A stretch of DNA of 6,293 nt. Source: Campylobacteraceae bacterium. GTDB taxonomy: Bacteria; Campylobacterota; Campylobacteria; Campylobacterales; Sulfurovaceae. The stretch spans positions 1 through 6,293 of the forward strand of contig JALWVW010000126.1 of assembly GCA_027079365.1 (NCBI GenBank), read 5' to 3'. Position numbers and translations under genes: made by a program. Positions 4,884 through 6,293 of the stretch are shown here, piece after piece; the first letter of the stretch is position 1; each line of letters begins with the position of its first letter. The notes beneath the pieces were generated by a model that saw only the letters and a program-made list of their open reading frames with translations, made no database searches and was not told where the DNA came from.

Positions 4884-5552
4884 ATGCAACATCTATCAAA
4901 AACCATTGATCATACACTGCTGAAGGCAGAGGCCACAGCCGCACAGATAGAGACACTCTGCGCAGAGGCCAGGGAGTATCACTTCTGCTCAGTATGTGTG
5001 AATTCGGGCTATGTCCCTCTGGCTGCTGCCCAGCTCAAAGGCAGTGATGTCAAAGTCTGCTCCGTAGTGGGTTTCCCACTGGGTGCGATGGGGACCAAAG
5101 CCAAAGCTTATGAGGCTGCTGTAGCGATCGAAGAGGGTGCTGAGGAGATCGATATGGTCATCAATATAGGCTGGCTCAAGTCTGGTGAGATAGCCAAGGT
5201 TGAGCAGGATATACAAGTCCTCAGAGAAGCCACCAAAGGCAAGACCCTCAAAGTGATCTTCGAGACGGCACTGATCAGCAAAGAGGAGATCGTGACACTT
5301 TGTGAGATCTGTACGCGCGTGCGGGTGGATTTTGTCAAGACTTCGACAGGATTCTCCACAGGGGGCGCGACACTGGAGGATGTGGCGCTAATGAAAGCCT
5401 CTGTGGGTGAGAATGTGCAAGTCAAGGCTTCTGGTGGCATCAGGGACTATGAGACAGCTGTGGCTATGCTTGAGGCAGGGGCTACGAGACTAGGCGTGAG
5501 CGCAGGTATCGCGATCGTGACAGAGGCATCTGTTGAGAAAGGAGGCTACTGA
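4884..5552 (+). CDS. deoC: Deoxyribose-phosphate aldolase
   Basis: This class I aldolase splits 2-deoxyribose-5-phosphate into acetaldehyde and glyceraldehyde-3-phosphate in the cytoplasm. The 222-residue length fits the short bacterial form. The N-terminal IDHTLLKAEAT is at 8-18, CVNSGYVPLA at 38-47 and VGFPLGA at 62-68. EIDMVINIGWLKSG at 88-101 includes D90 of the proton relay. K152 in DFVKTSTGF forms the Schiff base, and K181 in VKASGGIRD is the second catalytic lysine. The ATG has AAAGGAA about 4 bases upstream and a -10 box before that. The TGA stop shares one base with the ATG of deoB, so the two are cotranscribed and probably translationally coupled. It takes the product of DeoB and feeds central metabolism. 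Confidence 0.97.
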   Translation: MQHLSKTIDHTLLKAEATAAQIETLCAEAREYHFCSVCVNSGYVPLAAAQLKGSDVKVCSVVGFPLGAMGTKAKAYEAAVAIEEGAEEIDMVINIGWLKSGEIAKVEQDIQVLREATKGKTLKVIFETALISKEEIVTLCEICTRVRVDFVKTSTGFSTGGATLEDVALMKASVGENVQVKASGGIRDYETAVAMLEAGATRLGVSAGIAIVTEASVEKGGY

Positions 5553-6293
5553 TGGGTAGGGTAATCTGGCTGGTGATGGACTCTTTTGGTATCGGTGGGG
5601 CTGAGGATGCTGCCTCTTTTGGAGATGAAGGAGCAGACACGCTGGGGCACATCAATAATGCCTATCCGCTCTCTCTGCCTACGATGGCTTCGCTGGGTTT
5701 GGCCAAAGCCTATGAAACAAGCATGGGCAAAGAGCTAAGACTTCTTCAGTTTGCCGAACCTGTAAAAGGCAGCTTCTACGGTGCAGCCAAAGAGCAGAGT
5801 GCCGGCAAAGATACACTCTCTGGGCACTGGGAGATGGCAGGGGTGCAGATGGATCTGGAGATGGTCTATTTCCCTGATACACATCCGACCTTCCCGCCTG
5901 AGATGATCCAAGAGATTATCGACCAGAGCGATATCGAGGGAATACTAGGAGACAGGCATGCCAGTGGACTGGAGGTGATAGAGACACTGGGAGAGGCACA
6001 TATTGCCACAGGCAAGCCGATCTTCTACACCAGTGCGGACTCGGTACTCCAGATTGCTGCCCATGAGGAGCATTTTGGTCTGGAGAGACTCTATCGGCTT
6101 TGTGAGGTTGCCAGAGAGGTGTGTGACAGCTATGGGGTAGGGCGTGTGATTGCCAGACCTTTTGTCGGAGAGGACAGCAAGCATTTTGTACGCACCAAAA
6201 ACCGCCATGACTATGCGATGCGACCCAGTGGAGAGTCTGTGCTGGAGATGGCTGTGGCACAAGGCAGAGAGGTAGTAGGTATCGGAAAGATCC
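5552..6293 (+). CDS. deoB: Phosphopentomutase, 3' end missing
   Basis: DeoB interconverts ribose- or deoxyribose-1-phosphate and the 5-phosphate, and links DeoA to DeoC. The first 247 codons are present and open to the window edge; full-length enzymes have about 390-410 residues. Alkaline-phosphatase superfamily marks are clear: VMDSFGIGG at 8-16 with metal ligand D10, and GKDTLSGHWEMAG at 85-97, where T88 is the expected phosphorylated threonine. YTSADSVLQIAAHE at 159-172 and RPFVG with FVRTKNRHDYAM at 202-223 lie in the DeoB-specific cap region. GGAGG lies 5 bases before the ATG, inside the end of deoC, and the start overlaps the deoC TGA by one base. The start of the next active-site segment, VGIGKI, is at the very edge. 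There is no frameshift or missing residue in the visible part. Confidence 0.96.
   Translation, partial: MGRVIWLVMDSFGIGGAEDAASFGDEGADTLGHINNAYPLSLPTMASLGLAKAYETSMGKELRLLQFAEPVKGSFYGAAKEQSAGKDTLSGHWEMAGVQMDLEMVYFPDTHPTFPPEMIQEIIDQSDIEGILGDRHASGLEVIETLGEAHIATGKPIFYTSADSVLQIAAHEEHFGLERLYRLCEVAREVCDSYGVGRVIARPFVGEDSKHFVRTKNRHDYAMRPSGESVLEMAVAQGREVVGIGKI

Overview
The window looks like a chromosomal segment of a Campylobacterota (epsilonproteobacterial) bacterium, possibly Sulfurovum- or Sulfurimonas-like. That assignment is inference. It rests on good TATAAT -10 boxes with no clear -35 partner (two of them preceded by GGC), short purine-rich ribosome binding sites, moderate GC content, and compact one-base gene overlaps. 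No phage, IS, tRNA, rRNA or CRISPR element is visible.

Layout. (1) Positions 1-849, minus strand: a short NfeD-type membrane protein followed by the first 128 codons of a QmcA/paraslipin-like SPFH protein, which runs off the left edge. Together they form a membrane-microdomain pair. (2) 850-961: a divergent promoter region serving nfeD and ilvC. (3) 962-1987, plus strand: ilvC, a complete class I ketol-acid reductoisomerase of branched-chain amino-acid synthesis. (4) 1988-2340: a 353-bp AT-rich intergenic stretch. It carries two adjacent hairpins, then three diverged ~80-88 bp direct repeats that can fold into small stems, and ends in a 9-bp-arm inverted repeat beside a -10 box. (5) 2341-3078, plus strand: an exported NodB-type polysaccharide deacetylase. 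(6) 3088-4811, minus strand: cdd then deoA, overlapping by one base. (7) 4884-6293 and beyond, plus strand: deoC then deoB, also overlapping by one base; deoB runs off the right edge.

Regions 6 and 7 form one functional unit, a divergent nucleoside salvage and catabolism cluster. Cdd deaminates (deoxy)cytidine. DeoA phosphorolyses the resulting pyrimidine deoxynucleosides to base plus deoxyribose-1-phosphate. DeoB isomerises this to deoxyribose-5-phosphate. DeoC cleaves that to acetaldehyde and glyceraldehyde-3-phosphate. The 72-bp divergent intergenic space contains a 20-bp inverted repeat that is a good operator candidate for co-regulation.

Most of the window is ordinary. The parts most worth a second look are the three repeats in 2042-2292, the palindrome between cdd and deoC, and the palindrome at the deacetylase promoter. 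I did not find clear evidence for a new multi-gene system.
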